Shown: positions 33,797 to 44,148 of the stretch, in pieces | Numbering within the stretch: position 1 is the stretch's first letter | Layout of the letters: every line of letters begins with the position of its first letter | NCBI GenBank assembly: GCA_033557465.1 | Contig: CM066034.1 | Span: 411,100,159-411,164,158 of the forward strand | Reading direction: 5' to 3' | Length of the DNA: 64,000 nucleotides | Origin: Ichthyophis bannanicus | Taxonomy: Eukaryota > Chordata > Amphibia > Gymnophiona > Ichthyophiidae | Notes under the pieces: generated by a model | Database searches by the model: none | Told to the model about the DNA's origin: nothing | The model's input: the letters and a program-made list of their open reading frames with translations, nothing else | Translations under genes and position numbers: made by a program

Positions 33797-35530
33797 CTTC
33801 TGCAGACCTCATCCCTATATTTTACCCTACAGAACACATACACCATAAACATGTGCACACCCTAGAGCAGCGGCCAACAGGGGAACAAACACCCACACCC
33901 ATAGGCCCTACTATCCATATCCTCATGGAGAGCCAGACTTTTGGGCCCTGTGCAGAGCAGCAGTCACCACTACTACCACCTGCATACCTTAGCAATGCCG
34001 TCATAAACATGGAAACATGCTCCATATATATCAAAAGGTTGCTATGATGAATGTCAGATAACAGATCCTACATTAAACACAAATTGTTAACAGAGTTTCA
34101 TCATAGCAACATTTCTGATATATGTGGAGTGCGTTTCCTTTCTGTTTGTTTTCTGACAGTGTTTACCACCCTGGAGAGTGACCATAACAGTATTGAGTAC
34201 CTTAGCAATGCCTGCACTGTGCCCAGGAATGGTGCCAGGGCTGCCAACCACCTCTATCTTTGCTCATTGCTGAAATAGGTGAGGAAGTGTGTGTATGTCT
34301 ATCCAGTGTTTTGTGTCTGCCTACACCTTACTGAGCCCACAATGCTTACACTGTTTCCAGCGTTAGCCTGCCAATGTGCATAATGATGAGCAAGGTATTG
34401 TGGGTATGGCCCAGACAGGGTGGTCTGGGCAGGATGAATCTGCACAGGGCATAGGGCAATGGCTGGGATATGGAAGTGCCTGACCACCACCTGCACGGAC
34501 AGGGTGGCCACAGCATGTCATGCTGGGAGGTCAGTCTCACCCTGACTGAGCAGTGACTATGGCATGTCTAGGTTCCCACATAGTGCTATGCAGTGTTTTT
34601 CTCAAGTGATTTTTATGGGTTCCATTTTCTGTGGCCCAATTGCTAACATACTTGCTTGGTGTGTGTACTTACATTCCTCTTTTGGGTGCACACAGTTCCT
34701 CCAGGAATATGTGCTAGCTAGCAGACTCTGCAGTTAGCATGTGTATGGTTGGAACACCTTGCAGGGTGCAGCGGTTGAAGACTGAATGTGCCCTTTGCTG
34801 GTGAATTTGGGGAGGGGGGCAGCTGAACTTTTCCAGGCCTACTGCTAGTGCCCTATGTGATTTATCTGCTTTGACTGCCCTGGAGGGTGCCTGTTCTCCA
34901 GCAGTGCTGGGGTGGTGGTCCTCTCTACTGCCTCTGATGTAGAGTGTGGATCTGTTGGTGGGAGATCCTGGCCCCCACACTGACCCTTTGAGGGCAGGTT
35001 GGGTGGTGCTACCTAATCTGCTTTTGGGTCCAAACACCACCCTTCTCCTATAATAAGTGACCATGGCAACCATACAGGATATGTACTATTCTGGGTGCAT
35101 CATAGTCCACAAGAGCTAGACATGACTGGGCAATACAGATTGACACAGGTGCATCCTAGGTGTGTCTGCAGGGACTACCTGTCACACACTGGCACTGATG
35201 GGACCTGCAGCACAGCCTATCACAGCCATCCCAGGTGCTGCAGATCTGGTGCTGGGCGCCCCACCTCACCCTCAGGGTGAGCACAGAAACTGCACAATGT
35301 CACGGTCTGTAGCTACTCTGTGCCAGTAACACACATGGTCAGTTCCCCCTACCAGGCCGAGGTGCTGTGGAGACACATACCCTATCTTGTAATCAGATGT
35401 AGACTGCTGATCTGCATGTGCAGTGCATCATGAGTACGGGTGGGTTTACCCTATCCTGGTAACCACAGCAGTTTGTGCGGTGGCCTGCAGTCTTTCTGTA
35501 GCCAGCCAGCACCATGTTGGAAGTTGTAGG

Positions 35531-35926
35531 GATATAGCCCACTGGTTACTACAATGACTGTGGGGGCAGAGGTCATGAGTTCAATCCCACAGTGGTGTTC
35601 TTTAATAAGGCTGTCTGAGGGATTTCCTTTTAATTTAAATCAGTGCTGCCAGCAAAAACACCCTCACAGTACCATAACCTAAGGCGCCCTATAGGGCACA
35701 TTATAAGGTGCCTTGGCAGACAGGGCACTTTATAATGTGCCCTATAGAGTATCTTATGAGGCACCTTAGGTTACAGCACTGTGAGGGTGTTTTTGCTGGC
35801 AGCACTGATTTAAATTAAAAGGAAATCTCTCAGACAGCCTTATTAAATTAACACCACTGCAGGATCAAACTCATGACCTCTGCCTCCACAGTCATTGTAA
35901 TAACCAGTGGGCTACATCTCTATAGC
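35531..35926. repeat. 396-bp palindrome with a tRNA-like module in each arm (element B)
   Basis: Arms of about 195 bp start TATAGCCCACTGGTTACTAC and end in the complement near 35925. Each arm holds T2 (35533-35594 on plus, 35861-35922 on minus), with B-box-like GAGTTCAATCCC in the left copy. The middle is the CTGCCAGCAAAAACACCCTC foldback also present in A and C. Confidence 0.8.
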
Positions 35927-36097
35927 ATCTAATACAGCACTGGCATGTACTGAAGGTTAACACACACTAATGAGCCAAGGCACCCTCTATCACACAATCC
36001 AGATTCATTGCTACCTTGCCACCAGAACACCCACTACCTTATTAACACTGCAACTAGCACCAATAACATTAGGTCCATTTAGTAAACATACCCCTAT

Positions 36098-36247
36098 GTG
36101 TACCTGAGGCAACAGAGGATTAAGTGGCTTGCCCAAGGCATGCCTATAGGACTAGAAATCTCAATCCCTCTGGCCTGAGATTGCTGTTCCCAGGTAGGAA
36201 TTGAACCCCTGGCCTGAGGTACTGTGTCCCAACCACTAGGCCACTCC
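36098..36247 (-). mobile_element. Core-SINE, head part (right of element B)
   Basis: On minus it begins GGAGTGGCCTAGTGGTTGGG (A-box-like) with GGGGTTCAATTCC (B-box-like), a tRNA-derived Pol III head. It then runs through the core GGGCAAGCCACTTAATCC to the element B junction. Confidence 0.85.
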
Positions 36248-36279
36248 TTCTTCTTTCAGGTGGCAAAAAAATAGACTGG

Positions 36280-36732
36280 TACGAAAGAGGAGCGTGACTC
36301 TTGCAGGTGTAGAAGGGAACAAACGAAGCAAGAGAATAGAGCAGGTTTGGAACAGACTGCTTTATTGAAGATGGTCCCTACGCGTTTCGGCTTGCGCCTT
36401 CTTCGGGGGACATACAGCAATGTTGTATACAATGGAGTGTCTCATAAAGACAGTTTGATGAAAACACTATGTGTAGGTAGTGCCGTATCTGATGAGCTTG
36501 TGACCAAGGTACAAACAGGTTGTAGCACTATATAACGGTGATAATACAGGAAAAAGTGAAAATGCGAAGAAACACAGCGTATAGGATCTTGCTTTCAAAG
36601 CATTAAGAGCTGTGTTTCTTCGCATTTTCACTTTTTCCTGTATTATCACCGTTATATAGTGCTACAACCTGTTTGCTGTATGTCCCCCGAAGAAGGCGCA
36701 AGCCGAAACGCGTAGGGACCATCTTCAATAAA
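36280..36732 (+). mobile_element. Retroposed foldback element with 15-bp TSD
   Basis: Flanked by AAAAAAATAGACTGG at 36265-36279 and again at 36730-36744. It ends in CAATAAAAAAA, as expected of LINE-mobilised RNA. Outer arms 36361-36420 and 36673-36732 are perfect 60-bp complements containing CCCCCGAAGAAGGCGCAAGC and CCGAAACGCG. Inner arms 36513-36578 and 36609-36674 are perfect 66-bp complements. No protein is encoded. Confidence 0.85.
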
Positions 36733-36744
36733 AAAATAGACTGG

Positions 36745-36979
36745 GGCATTGCTACTCTAATCTATTAGATTTTCTACTAATCTAACTAAAAAAGAAAACC
36801 TCATAATACATGTTTACCTACTTGTTTTAATTACTTTAAATTACTTGTCAGAATGAAAATGTATCACTTATTATTTGTTACTTGTAAAAGATAAATCCCT
36901 AATCTAAAAAATGTTCTTTAATATCACATGTATCACTGTGCTTCTTGCACAATAAGAAGCAAAAATACATAGTAACATA
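36745..36979. other. AT-rich stretch with nothing recognisable
   Basis: Short AT-rich non-coding interval between the retroposed foldback and the small MITE. Confidence 0.4.
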
Positions 36980-37107
36980 GGGGCTTGTTTACAAAGCCAC
37001 GTTAGCAGTTTCTACTCGTTATCAGAGCCGCGGCCCCATTGATTTCAATGGGGCTGCAGCTCTGATAACGATCGGAAACCACTACCGTGGCTTTGTAAAC
37101 AAGCCCC
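36980..37107. mobile_element. 128-bp MITE with ends like elements A-D
   Basis: Perfect TIRs (GGGGCTTGTTTACAAAGCCACG and its complement) are flanked by ATA on both sides (36977-36979, 37108-37110). The middle folds around CCCCATTGATTTCAATGGGG. The GGGG..TGTTTAC end pattern and 3-bp A/T TSD are shared with elements A-D. Confidence 0.88.
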
Positions 37108-37139
37108 ATAGTAAATGATCCCAACAAAAAAACCCCAAA

Positions 37140-38660
37140 GCCCCCATAGTAAATGATGGCAGATAAAGACCAGTATGGTCCATCTAGTCTGCCCAGCAAG
37201 GCGGCAAGAGCAGTTGCACCTGCCGCTCCGTACAGGTCACCCCTCCCCATGCTTTTGTTTATGGGTGTACCAACCGCTCCATGTAGGTCACCTCTATTTG
37301 TTGAAATAGTTAGTTATGTTTATTTTGATTTTATCCTGTTGCTATAAAGGGATCCCTAGTGTCTGTCCCATGCCATTTTGAATTCCGTCACTGTCTTTAC
37401 TCCCACCACTTCCATTGGGAGAGTATTCCAAGCATCCACCACCTTTCAGTGAAAATGTATTTCCTGACATTGCCTCTAAGTTTACCCCCTCGTAGCTTCA
37501 TGTTATACCCTCTAGTTTTACAGCTTCCCCATCTTTGGAAGAGGTTTGTTTGTTCATGAATACTCTTTAAGTATTTAAAGGTATGAATCATATCTCCCCT
37601 GTCCTCCTCTCCTCCAGAGTGTACATATTTAGGTCTTCAAGTCTCTTCTCATACATCTCCTGATGCAGGCTCCAAATCATTTTGGTTGCCTTCCTCTGAA
37701 CCCTTTCCAGTCTTTTTATATCCTGTGCGAGATACGGTCTCCAAAACTGAACACAATATTCCAAGTGAGGCCTCACCAGCAACTTGTACAGTGGCATTAG
37801 TACCTCTTCTTTTCTGCTGGTAATTCCTCTTTGTATGCAACCCAGCATCCTTCTGGCTTTAGCTACTGCCTTGTCACACTTTCACTACCTTGAGATCCTC
37901 AGAACCAAACTCTCCAAGGTCCTTCTCCTGGTCCTTACACACCAACCTCTCACCCCCTATCGCATACAATTCCCTTGGATTTCTGCTTCCTAAGTGCATG
38001 ACACTGCACTTCTTCACATTAAATATTAACTGCCAAGCATTAGGCCATTCTTTCAGCTTTTGTAGATCTTTCCTTATGTTTTCCAGTCCCTCAGGGAATT
38101 CCACTATGTTCATGTCATCTTCAAAAAGACAGACTTTTCCATTCAGTCCTTCAGCAATATCACTCAAAAATACATTGAAAAGTTCTGACCCCAGGGTTGA
38201 ACCCTGGGGCACATCGCTAATCACCTTTCTTTCATTTGAGTGAGTTCTGTTTGTCATTACCTTCTGTCGTCTGTCAGTCAACCAATTTCTGATCCAGTTC
38301 ACTACCTTGGGACCCATCCTCAAGCTATTGAGTTTATTGATAAGCCTCCTATGAGGAACAGTATCAAAGGGTTTGCTGAAATCTAGGTAGATCACATCCA
38401 CTGCATGTTCTTGATCTAGTTCTCTAGTCACTCAGTCAAAGAACTCAATCAGATTTGTTTGGCAATATTGTTTTTTGGTAAAACCATGTTTTGAGTCATG
38501 CAATATGTTGGTTTCGAGAAAGTCCATTATTCGCTCTTTCAGGAGCACCTCCATTACTTTTCCCGCCACTGAGGTAAGGCTTACTGGCCTGTAGTTTGTC
38601 ACCTCTTCCCCATTACCACTTTTGTGAAGAGGTACCACATCAGCCCTTCTCCAGTTCTAT
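37140..38660 (-). mobile_element. CR1-type LINE fragment 2
   Basis: 5-prime truncated on the minus strand, with the 3-prime UTR reaching about 37140 (AGACTAGATGGACCATACTG). Confidence 0.9.
37588..38638 (-). pseudogene. CR1 reverse transcriptase, C-terminal two thirds
   Basis: Frames give VTNYRPVSLTSVAGKVMEV, LDFSKPFDTVPHRRLINKL, VPQGSTLGSELFNVFLSDI and the active-site region CLFEDDMN, in which the FADD box reads FEDD. C-terminal CR1 features follow (KCSVMHLGSRNPRELY, RPHLEYCVQFWRPYLAQDI). In-frame breaks lie near 38432 and 37870. The altered catalytic box shows it is dead. Confidence 0.9.
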
Positions 38661-38991
38661 CACTTCTTCACTTGATAATCTGCACCCCCAGACTGAAGTT
38701 TTCTTTTTTTGAAATTTTCTTTTTCTCTTTTTCTTTTTTTTCTTTAGTAAAATAAATGTTTTGATTTTTTACAGACAATTCCGTTTTTCACTTGTAACTG
38801 CATTTCCTTCAAAGACTTTTCTTAGTCTTTGTTATATCATGCAAATTCACACAGCTTTTCAGATATCTAAACACATCAAAATGCTATCACACATCCGAAT
38901 GCCATCACACATTGAAGATCTTCCCAATCATTCACATCAATTAAAATATGTACTCCAGAGATTCTTATTCTGCAGATGAAAGAAACTCTAA
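38661..38991. other. T-rich stretch with nothing recognisable
   Basis: CT-rich run at 38698-38745, then AT-rich sequence up to element C. Confidence 0.4.
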
Positions 38992-39192
38992 GGGGTATGT
39001 TTACTAAACCGTCTTAATGTGCGCCCGACGATAGTGTGCAGGCTGCCATAAAAGGAGTGGGCGTTTCAGTCTTAAAGTAGCAAAACGGGATTATCGCGCG
39101 ATAACACGCTCTGCTGCACGCATTAACGGCCTAAGCGCGTTAACGCGTGGTAATCTTAAGTAGGCGCCCAGACATGCAAACACAGAAACAGA

Positions 39193-39260
39193 GGTGTAAT
39201 ACAATGGTTAATACACTGACTGATGGTACAGGGGTCATGAGTTTGATCCCCCACTGTGCC
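39193..39260 (+). repeat. tRNA-like module T3 in the left TIR of element C
   Basis: GTGTAATACAATGGTTA (A-box-like) and CATGAGTTTGATCCCCC (B-box-like). The partner in the right TIR (43309-43376, minus) keeps a better A box, TAGCACAATGGTTA. Confidence 0.55.
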
Positions 39261-39336
39261 TAATGCATAAGGCTGGCTGAGGCATCAGCCTTGACATGTA
39301 AGTATTGTTTCTTGAGGCATTTTATTTGTATTTTAA

Positions 39337-39625
39337 TTATTGCTGCCAGCAAACACACCCTCACGTGCCATAACCTAAGGTGCCACATAAGGCACCCTAT
39401 AAGGCACTCCATAGGGCACATTATAAAGTGCACTGTCTGCCACGGCACCCTATAATGTCTCCTATAGGGCACCCTATAAGGTGCTCCATAGGACAACTTA
39501 TAAGGCACCTTATATGGACTATAACCATAAGGTGCCTCAGAAGGCGCTTTATAGGGCACTCTATAAAGCGCCTTCTGAGGCACCTTATGGTTACAGTACT
39601 CTGAGGGTGTTTGTGCTGGCAGCAC
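39337..39625. repeat. Foldback array in element C
   Basis: Outer arms GCTGCCAGCAAACACACCCT and its complement frame many CACCTTATAAGG-type blocks. The core holds a perfect 32-bp-arm hairpin (39523-39554 and 39561-39592, loop GGCACT). Confidence 0.85.
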
Positions 39626-39674
39626 TAATGTAAATTAAAAATTGACAATGCTCTGGATTGCCCTATCAAATAGC

Positions 39675-39740
39675 CCCACTGTGGGTTTGAACCTATAACC
39701 TCTGGCTTCACAGGCAGTGAAGCAACCAGTGGGCTACAGC
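39675..39740 (-). repeat. tRNA-like module T2 in element C
   Basis: On minus: TAGCCCACTGGTTGCTTCAC (A-box-like) and ATAGGTTCAAACCCACAG (B-box-like). Counterpart of 2769-2833 in A. Confidence 0.5.
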
Positions 39741-39833
39741 TATTAACAAGCCTCTAGCTGGCTACAGAAAGACTGCATGTCACCACACAAACAGTCTGCT
39801 GTGGTTACCAGGATAGGGTTAACCCACCCGTAC

Positions 39834-40177
39834 CAATGTTCCCTCTAATTTTCTGTAGGCTGTGTGCACATAAAATATCAGCTGTGTGCAGCTTTTGAAA
39901 GAAGGTTAAATTTTTGTGCGCCACATAATGACACTCGGAATTATATACTTTAAAATTTGACTACACGTCAGAATACAGTACGTACACCACATTGATTTTA
40001 ATCAAATTAAATGAAAATAGACGATTACTAAATGAAGCGGGAAATTTCTAGTAATTACAATCATAACTTAAATTTTAAGACGTCTGTGTTTTCTATCAGA
40101 ATCAGAGCTGTAATTTGTGTGCGCTCTGTTGTAAAGTATGTGCGCGCGCACACGCACACAGCTTAGAGGGAACAGTG
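39834..40177. mobile_element. 344-bp hAT element private to element C
   Basis: TIRs CAATGTTCCCTCTAA and TTAGAGGGAACAGTG with 8-bp TSD acccgtac / acccatac (39826-39833, 40178-40185). Element A has the empty site gtatgggt at 2668-2675. AT-rich interior, no transposase. Confidence 0.88.
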
Positions 40178-41761
40178 ACCCATACCCATGATGCACTGCA
40201 CATGCAAATCAGCAGTCTACAGATGATCACAAGATGGGGTATGCACCCCCACAGCACCTCAGCCTGGTTGTGGGGTACTGACCATGTTTGTTACTGGCAC
40301 AGAGTAGCTACAGACCATCACTTTGTGCGGGTACTGTGCTCACCCTGAGGGTGAGGTGGGGCACCCAGCACCAGGTCCACAGCACCTTTCATAGCTGAAA
40401 TAGGCTATGCTGCAGGTCCCCATCAGTGCTAGTGTGTGTGATAGGTAGTTCCTGCAGACACATCTGTATTTCTCAGTCATGTCTTGCCCTTATGGGTAAT
40501 GATGCACCCAAAATAGTGCATATCCTGTGTTGGTACCATGGTCACATGATGTAGGTAAAGGGGGGATATTTGGACCCATAGGTGGATTATGTACCACCAC
40601 CCAACCCACTCTCGGTGGGAAACAGGATCTCCTACCAACAGAGCCACACTCTACCTCCCCGCAATGGTGGCAGTAGAGAGGACCATCAACCCCAGTCCTG
40701 CTGGGAAACAGACACCATACAGGACAGGTAATGCAGATCTGTACACATCCATAAGGCAAGACAGACAGAAGGCCTGGAAATGCTCAGCTGCCCCCCACCA
40801 CTGTCTGACCTTCTCCAGCAGCAAGCCTCCAGCTGCTGCACCCAGCAAGATGTTCCAGCCAGACACATACTAGCTGCAGACAGTCTGCTAGCTAGTCCAT
40901 AGTGCATGTTTCTGGAGAAGATGCATGTACCCAGAACTGGGATATCAGCATCCACACCAAGCAGATAAATCAGTGATTGGGCCCCAAAAGGGAACCATAA
41001 ACATCACATGAGAGAAACACTATATAACACTATGGGGGAGCCTAGCCATGCCGTGGTCATTGCTCAGTCAGAGTGAGAGTGACCTCCCAGCAGGACATGC
41101 TGTGGCCACCCTGTCCGTGCAAGTGGTTGTCAGGCACTACAATGTCCGAGCCAGTGCCCTATGCCCTGTGCAGATGCATCCTGGCCAGGCCACCCTGCAT
41201 CCTGGCCAGGCCACCCTGTCCGGGCTATACCCATGGTACCTTGCTCCTCATTATGCACATTGGCAGGCTTACACTGGCAACAGTGTGGGCTGAGGAAGGT
41301 GTTGGCAGACACCACACACTGGATAGACAAACACACGCTCCCACACCTATGCCAGCATTGTGCAAATATAGAGGCTCTTGGCAGCCCTGGCCACTGCACC
41401 AGTCCTGTGCACAGTGCAGGCATGGCTATGGTACGCAATACTGTTGGGGTCACTCCCCAGGGTGGTAAACACTGTCAGACATCAGACCTGAAGCACACTC
41501 CACAGACAGCAGAAAGGTTGCTATGATGCAGCTCAATCAGCAAATTGTGCTTAACTTAGGAATTGCTATCTGCCAGTAATCATAGCAACCGTTTGATAGG
41601 TGTGTACAATATTCCCAGGTTTAGGGTGGCATTGCTAAGGTATGCAAGTGTTAGTATTGGGAGATGCACGCAGGGCCCAACATCCTGCCTCTCCAGGAGG
41701 CTTTGGATAATGGAGCCTGTGGGTGAGGGTGTGTCTGCCCCTGTTGGCCGCTGCTCTAGGG

Positions 41762-41954
41762 CAGAGGTTCCCAACTCCAGTCCTGGTGGGCCAAACACTG
41801 TTCGGGTTTTCATGCTGTCCCTAATGAATATGCGTGAGATACATCTGCATACCATGGGGGCATTGCATAGACATGCAGCACAGCCGTGTTTATTAGAGGC
41901 AGCATGGAACTTGAATGGTGTTTGGACCTCCAGGACTGCATTTGGGAGACTCTG
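41762..41954. mobile_element. 193-bp hAT-like MITE in element C (orthologous to 895-1087)
   Basis: Ends CAGAGGTTCCCAACTCC and TTTGGGAGACTCTG with TSD ctctaggg / ctctaggt. The left TSD equals the empty site in element B (33860-33867, reversed). Confidence 0.85.
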
Positions 41955-42102
41955 CTCTAGGTAATGTGCATGTTTATGGTGTCTGTGCTCCGTAGGGTAA
42001 AATGTAGGTTTATTGGGAATGTTTCTGTTATCTGCAATAAAGGTTGTCTTTGTATTAGCACGTTTTAGTAGTGGGTAAAATATGGGGACTGGGTTGGCAG
42101 AA

Positions 42103-42183
42103 ACCACAGCTGGGACTTGAACCTGTGACCTTCTGCTCCCGAACACACTGGTTGTGTTCACTGCACCACCGTGTTGCCACAGA
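42103..42183 (-). repeat. tRNA-like module T1 in element C
   Basis: The best preserved T1 copy. On minus, GGTGGTGCAGTG is the A-box-like part, ACACA-ACCAG-TGTGT an anticodon-arm-like hairpin, and CACAGGTTCAAGTCCC the B-box-like part. Confidence 0.55.
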
Positions 42184-43308
42184 GATTGTGCATTCCCTGG
42201 AGATACCATGACTGTTTGTCAGACAGAGCCTGTCTGTTGCAGTGCACGGCACCCACCTAAACAGGGCTAGGCCATGGTCTGCTCTGGGCAGCTGCCACTG
42301 CCCCCTCCACCACCAGTAGCCCTCTGCCACCATGCTGACATGCCCTTCTGCTGGTGTTGTTGGTGCTGCGCAGTCTCAGGCCATCCAGTGTGCGGGTAGG
42401 CGGCTGCCTATGGTGCGGGTTCTGGGGTAGGGGTGCCTGCATAGCTGTCCACGCTTTCCCCCAGCACCGCCTGCCAGTTTTCCGTGCCATTGGGGGTACC
42501 TGCTGGGTACTATTCCCTATGACACCGTGGGAAACACACTCTTGCCCATGTTGGGCCCTCAGCAGTTGCTGTCTGGCTGCTCTACTGTTTCAGCATTCCA
42601 ATGGGCCAGCTAGGCATTACCCTAGTCCGCACTGTGCCCCAGCTGCACCACAGCATGTGCCGCCTGCAGCCCTCTGTGTCCCCTTTTCCAGCATCTGTCC
42701 AGTTGCCCATTCCGACATGTCCGCCCTGCTGTTGTGGAACATGTGCACACCATAGGAAACCTGTCCAATGGAGAGGAAAACCCTGATCAGCGCAGTTTCA
42801 CTGTGGGCTCATTCACCTTGCATGGGGACAGAGCATAGACCCTTCCAAAATTCATATCTTTTTTTTGGAGCTTTCTTGGGAGTGTTTTTTGATGTTTCCC
42901 ATTGATATCACTATTGCCCAGCTTGGTTATGTTTTTTTATATTTTCTTCTGGTCATTTTCACTGTTTCTTTGCCCTTTTGTTCCGTGCACATGTATCACA
43001 CTTATCACTTTTTTTTTGTTTTCCCTGGTTTTGCTGTACATTGCTGACGGAAATGGTTTCTTTTCCCTTTAAATCAGCTCTAACGCCAGGGTTTCACTGG
43101 CGTTAGTTTTCAGCCTCGGATTTCACATCGTTAGTGTGCAGGGAGCCTCTCCCCTCCCACTCTCCGCCCATTGACCCTCTCTCTCTGCCCTTTGGGGAGC
43201 CTTCCTCCACCCTCTGGGAGCCTTTCTCCATCTTCAGCCTCAGGAAACATGCCTCAGGAAACAATACTTACATGTCAAAGCTGATGCCTCAGTCAGCCTT
43301 ATGCATTA

Positions 43309-43376
43309 GGCACACTGGGGGATCAAACTCACGACCTCTGTATTATCAGTCAGTGTATTAACCATTGTGCTACACT
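43309..43376 (-). repeat. tRNA-like module T3 in the right TIR of element C
   Basis: On minus: TAGCACAATGGTTAATACAC and GTGAGTTTGATCCCCC, the inverted partner of 39193-39260. Confidence 0.55.
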
Positions 43377-43586
43377 TCTGTTTCCATGTTTGGATGTCTG
43401 TGCACCTACTTAAGATTACCGCGCGGTAACGTGCTTAGCAGCGCTTTGCCCGATAATGTGCACAGCAGCACGCGTTATCGCGCGCTAATCCCGTTTTGCT
43501 ATTTTAGACTGAAACGCCCACTCCTTATATGGCATCCTGCACACTAACACCAGGCGCACATTAAGAAGGTTTAGTAAACATACCCC

Positions 43587-44079
43587 CAGGAGTCAGTTCA
43601 AAGATCCAAGCCAATTTATTGTGCACATGGCTCAGTTAGTCAAAGCTTCAAAAAGGACTGAGCAAAGTTCTTACAGAAACATATTCATTTATACATTTTT
43701 CTTCAGCTTGATACATGCAGACTTTCTATTGGTTCCAATGCCCCCTGCATTTGTCCAGTCAGGGGTCCTCTCTGGGCCTAGCTCCCTGCTCCCCCTTCCC
43801 AAACTGTTCTAACAAAGGTGCAGTTTCTAGGCATTGATACTATCCTGCTCCAAGGTCGTTTCTAGCTCTAGGAATGCATGTATTGAAACATTTCTATCAT
43901 CAGAACACAAAAGAATAATGGAAGATTTATGCACTCATGAAAACTTCTTATTAAGCAATTTAAAACAGCTTTCTCAGACTTTACAGATTTTTAGTTCTTA
44001 CTAAGATGGGGGTTGGAATCAGGGCCTAACTTACAGGCCTTTCATATTTGCAGACTATTATAGGCCATAGCCTGCCACA
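43587..44079 (-). repeat. 3-prime LTR, truncated at its downstream end
   Basis: Aligns with 50841-51383. It begins TGTGGCAGGC on minus, right after the polypurine tract. It contains AATAAATTGGCTTGGATC near 43600. It lacks about 39 bp of the U5 end present in the 5-prime LTR and abuts element C directly. Confidence 0.9.
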
Positions 44080-44090
44080 TTCCCCCCTTT
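44080..44090 (-). other. Polypurine tract
   Basis: AAAGGGGGGAA on minus, immediately upstream of the 3-prime LTR: the plus-strand DNA primer site of a retrovirus. Confidence 0.9.
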
Positions 44091-44148
44091 GATTATTCTC
44101 ACCCGCAAGTGAGAAAGGGAAATCATATATTATACTTGTGTAAAAGCA

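Larger units (their letters stand above)
32864..36094 (+). mobile_element. Element B: complete Harbinger-like element, TSD TAT
   Basis: 3231 bp. Ends GGGGTATGTTTACTAAAT and ATTTAGTAAACATACCCC are exact complements. TAT at 32861-32863 and 36095-36097 is the TSD, because removing the element restores a continuous SINE (ATCTAT then GTGTACCTGAGG). The interior aligns with A, and with C reversed. It includes T1, two T2 modules and a foldback. It lacks the hAT MITE shared by A and C. No coding frame is supported. Confidence 0.85.
38992..43586 (-). mobile_element. Element C: Harbinger-like element with long TIRs
   Basis: About 4.6 kb, oriented opposite to A and B. TIRs of about 330 bp (38992-39320 and 43251-43586) start GGGGTATGTTTACTAAACC. 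The flanks differ (TAA on the left, CAG on the right), so the TSD is not preserved. The right border abuts a truncated retroviral LTR. The interior carries T1, T2, a foldback and two hAT MITEs. No coding frame. Confidence 0.8.

Noticed and set aside
39393..39625. CRISPR array suggested by regularly repeated CACCTTATAAGG words
   Set aside because: The repeats are palindromic blocks of a eukaryotic foldback without spacers, and the genome is clearly eukaryotic.
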